From assembly GCF_037975245.1 (NCBI RefSeq), contig NC_092572.1:27695989-27759988 (forward strand): a DNA stretch of 64,000 nucleotides. Direction: 5' to 3'. Shown in pieces: positions 60,651 through 64,000 of this stretch (positions within the stretch are counted from its first letter, which is position 1; every line of letters starts with the position of its first letter). The notes under the pieces are model-generated. The model was not told the DNA's origin. It searched no databases and worked only from the letters and a program-made list of their open reading frames with translations. Made by a program: the position numbers and the translations under genes. The DNA comes from Apostichopus japonicus (taxonomy: Eukaryota > Echinodermata > Holothuroidea > Aspidochirotida > Stichopodidae).

Positions 60651-63600
60651 TAAACAAGAGCCCAAGGGCACTATGGTTCCTTGCCTATACTGTAAGGACT
60701 TTAGAAGCACTATCCTAAAATTGTTATTTCAGGGTTGAATATACACACATGATATTATTGCCTTAAATATCACAAATCAATGATTGGTCCTTTTGAGAAT
60801 TTGTTGACTTTTGTTAGATTTGTTTATAAGACCTTTCAGAATCATCCTAAGTGTATTTAATAACTTTGGTTGCACAGGAGTCACCCCGTGGACATTTAAA
60901 ATATGGCCACAAAAATTCAACTAAAAACTAATACAGGTCACTGATGGCACTATTCCATGGTCATGTGAGGTCAACAGAGGTCCACCTCTCAAAACCAAAC
61001 AAAACCTTGACCTCTGATAACTTTGCGCATGAAGTTCGCACAGGGGTCAACCATAGACAATTTTGATCAGTTTGTAGATTGAGTTTTTGACCCATAATTG
61101 ACCTTTGTTGACCTTGGATCACATGTTATGTTTGGAAACAATTGCTTAACCTATTCACAACTAGTCCAACAAGAGCACAAGGGCACTGTGGTTCCTTGCT
61201 TGTAAGGAATATTTACAAGGGAGAAGCACTGTCCTAAAATTGTTATGTTGTCCGATTTACACAGACAATACTATTGCCAAAAATATCACAAATCCACCGT
61301 TGGTCTTTTTGAGAACCTGTTGAGGACCAGGTGTCTGATATGAGCAAGAGTTGGCTCATGTTACAGAACTCACAAAATCATCCGAACTGTACTTATTAAG
61401 AATTTTACCAAAACCAAACAAAACCTTGATCTCTAATAACTTAGCACACAAAGATTGCAGAGGAGTCAACTTATGGACAATTTAGATCGGAATATGCCCA
61501 CGAAAATATAAAGAATGGACTTGAAAGAAACTATAGAGGTCACTGGAGGTCAACCTGAGGTGAAAGGTCACCCAAATGCAGGTCGACTATTGGATTGTAA
61601 TACCGTAACTCCCAACCTTGATGGACATTTGGTTCTTAAGTGATTGCAAAAATAGTAGTTTTTGACCACTAATTGACCTTTATTGACCTTGGATCACATG
61701 ACTGTTATGTTTAGAAATAATCCTTTACCCAATTCACAGCTAGTCCACACATATCAATCATGTCAGCCCCTGCCAATGGTAGCTTCACAAGTTACTGCAC
61801 AGAAAAAACATATATTGACCTATTATTGAACTTCGGTGACCTTGGATCACATCATGGTTATTTTGGAAAATGTGCCCCTACTTCATTCACAACTTGTCCC
61901 AATATATCAGCCATGTCAGACTTCGTGACTAGAAGTTGTTGCAAAAATTAGCATAAATTGGCAGTTTTTTGCACACAAGCAACCTTGAATGACCTTGGAT
62001 GACCTGATGGTATTTATCAAAAATATTCCCCTTGATGATGTGCACTCTGTCCTAAAATTGTTATTTGTTCCAATGTACACACACACAACGTTATTGCTAA
62101 TAAGGTATCAAAACCAACCTTTGACCCCTCATAACTTGAGCACCGGGTGTCCGATTGAAGCGGGAGTTCGTTTCCTCTATAGAGCACACAGAGCTCTATC
62201 TTACATCAATCTATTGACAAACTTTTTTTTGGGCTCTGCATCTCCTAAAATGAGCATATTTTTCAAAATTTGACCTTTGACCTTTTGACCTCACGGTCAG
62301 ATGTAGTTTGACACACCGATTCCAAAAAACAACATGACAAGTCTGTACGACCATCCTAACTGTACTTATTTAAAAAAAATGACCTCTGATAACTTCGCAC
62401 ACGAAGGTCGCACAGGGGTCAACCAAGGACAATTTTGATCGGAAGGTACTTTGGAGATCCGATTATGGCCACGAAACTTCAATGAACCAAAGAAACTGAT
62501 AAAGGTCACCGGAGGTCAAACTGAGGTCAAAGGTCACCTAGATGCGGATCGACTAATGGATTACAATAGCGTAACTCCCAACCTTGACGGACATTTTGTT
62601 CTCAAAATATTGCAAAAATACTAGTCAAAGATCACCCAGATGCGGGTCGACTAATGGATTACAATAGCTAATTGACCTTTGGTGACCTCGGATCACATGA
62701 CCGTTAAGTTTGAAAATATTCCCCTATACCATTTGCTTCTTGTCCCAAAAAATCAATCGTGTCACACTTTGGCACTGGGAGTTATTGCATTAAATGTCTG
62801 GAAATTAACTTTGACCTCATATAACTTCACACACAAAGGTCCCCTGGGGTCAACCCATTGACATTTTTGATCGGTGAGACATGAATATAGCATCAAAACT
62901 ATAAAAATTCTAACATTTTTTCTTTGCCAATTTTCTCCCCCCAATATACTAGTTTTTTAACATTAATTGACCTTTGGTGACCTCGGATCACATGACCGTT
63001 CCTTTTGAAAATATACCCCTATACCATTTGCAACTTGTCCCAGACTATCAACCGTGTCACACCTTGGCACTGGGAGTTATTGCATTAAATGTCTGAAAAT
63101 TAACTTTGACCTTGTATAACTTCACACACAAAGCTCACCCGGGTGTCAACTCATTGACATTTTTGATCCGAAGATACCTTTGATATCCAAATCTAGCATC
63201 AAAACCAAACATTTTCTTCTTTGCCCGTTTTCTCCCAAAATAAACACATTTTTTTCTAATGTGACCTTTGACCTTTTGACCTTGGTTTCAGATGTAGTTT
63301 GATCTTCTGATTCCAAAAATGAATACGACAAGTCTGTACAGCCATCCTAACTCCGACCGAAAACTTTGACCCCATTATAACTTCACACACAAAGGTCACA
63401 CAGGGTCAAACTATTGACATTTATGATAAAAAAGGTTCCTTTGACATCTGAAAATAGCATCGAAACTGTAAAAATCCCCAAAGCACTTAAAGGTCACCAG
63501 AGGCCAAACTGAGGTCAAAGGTCACCTACATGCGGGTCGACTAATGGATTACAATAGCGTAACTCCCAACCTTGAAGGACATTTGTTCTCAAGTTATTGC

Positions 63601-63900
63601 AAAAATACTAGTTTTTGACCCCTAATTGACCTTTGTTGACCTTCGATCCCATGACCGTTTTGTTTGGAAACGACCCCTTACCCCATTCACAACTACTCCC
63701 AAAATATCAACCATATCGCAACCTGTCAATGGGAGTTCTTGCTGTTTTTAATATATTGGTTTTGGCATCTAACTGACCTTTGCGGGCACCAAAAACAATA
63801 GGGATCTTTCCCTAACTATGGGCTATCCACCCACCAAATTTGATCATGATACATCATTTCCTTATTGAGATATCTTGAACACAAGCCAAGTGTCACATAC
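60651..63900. repeat. Array of AACAAGAGCCCAAGG-family repeats with DR1 motifs
   Basis: At least two starts (AACAAGAGCCCAAGGGCACT at 60651 and a close variant at about 61170) are followed by many diverged units sharing 'gaccttggatcacatgac', 'ttgatcggaaggtacctttga' and 'actcccaacctt'. These match the copy at 52367-53804. Non-coding. Perfect AGGTCAAAGGTCA words occur repeatedly. Confidence 0.8.
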
Positions 63901-64000
63901 ACATGTTTGTATTACATTCAGACCGAGAACCCCATTGTATTTTCCATTGTTCAAATCCACGTACCCTACCCTTAACAATACCCCACACAATAGAATTCTT

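Overview
This is an AT-rich metazoan genomic window with spliced genes, long introns, simple-sequence tracts and many decayed interspersed repeats. The gene content (NACHT joined to death-effector, Death and ZU5-UPA modules) fits an invertebrate deuterostome; an echinoderm is my best guess, but nothing in the sequence fixes the species.

The main content is one large minus-strand gene. Sixteen exons between 57444 and 26973 join with perfectly compatible splice phases into one open frame of 4320 nt (1439 codons plus stop). The first, Met-containing exon was not found. Reading 5' to 3' (descending coordinates) it encodes two tandem death-effector-type domains (57.4 and 56.7 kb), a NACHT NTPase in one 1.78-kb exon (52.1-50.3 kb), a helical exon and a run of tiny linker exons (49.7-44.9 kb), a Death domain (38.3 kb), ZU5 (36.5 kb), UPA (32.7-28.5 kb), a Ser-rich linker (27.4 kb) and a second, truncated Death domain (27.1-27.0 kb). 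A NOD-like receptor carrying its own ZU5-UPA-Death tail resembles the FIIND tail of NLRP1 and the tail of PIDD1. It is the most interesting object here.

Downstream (27.8-13.1 kb, same strand) lies a second set of exons: one linker exon that opens with a stop codon, three further phase-0 linker exons, a near-duplicate Death exon with an 8-nt deletion, a Death remnant with an in-frame stop, and a terminal Death exon with its own stop. Much of this came from a segmental duplication (about 37.2-40.1 kb and 16.8-20.6 kb, with a third diverged copy at 58.9-59.8 kb). It is either an alternative 3' end of the same gene or a decaying partial paralogue.

The left 13 kb contains only the terminal exon of a probable class-A GPCR (+ strand, 3230-3414) and repeats. 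The right end (60.6-63.9 kb) and 52.4-53.8 kb are filled with a tandemly arranged interspersed repeat rich in TGACCTTTGACC motifs. Other repeats include two elements with terminal inverted repeats (28779-30313 and 40114-41736), tandem arrays of about 145, 65 and 36 bp, and a pair of oppositely oriented minisatellite arrays at 57.7-58.8 kb. No tRNA, rRNA, CRISPR or bacterial-type operon structure was seen.
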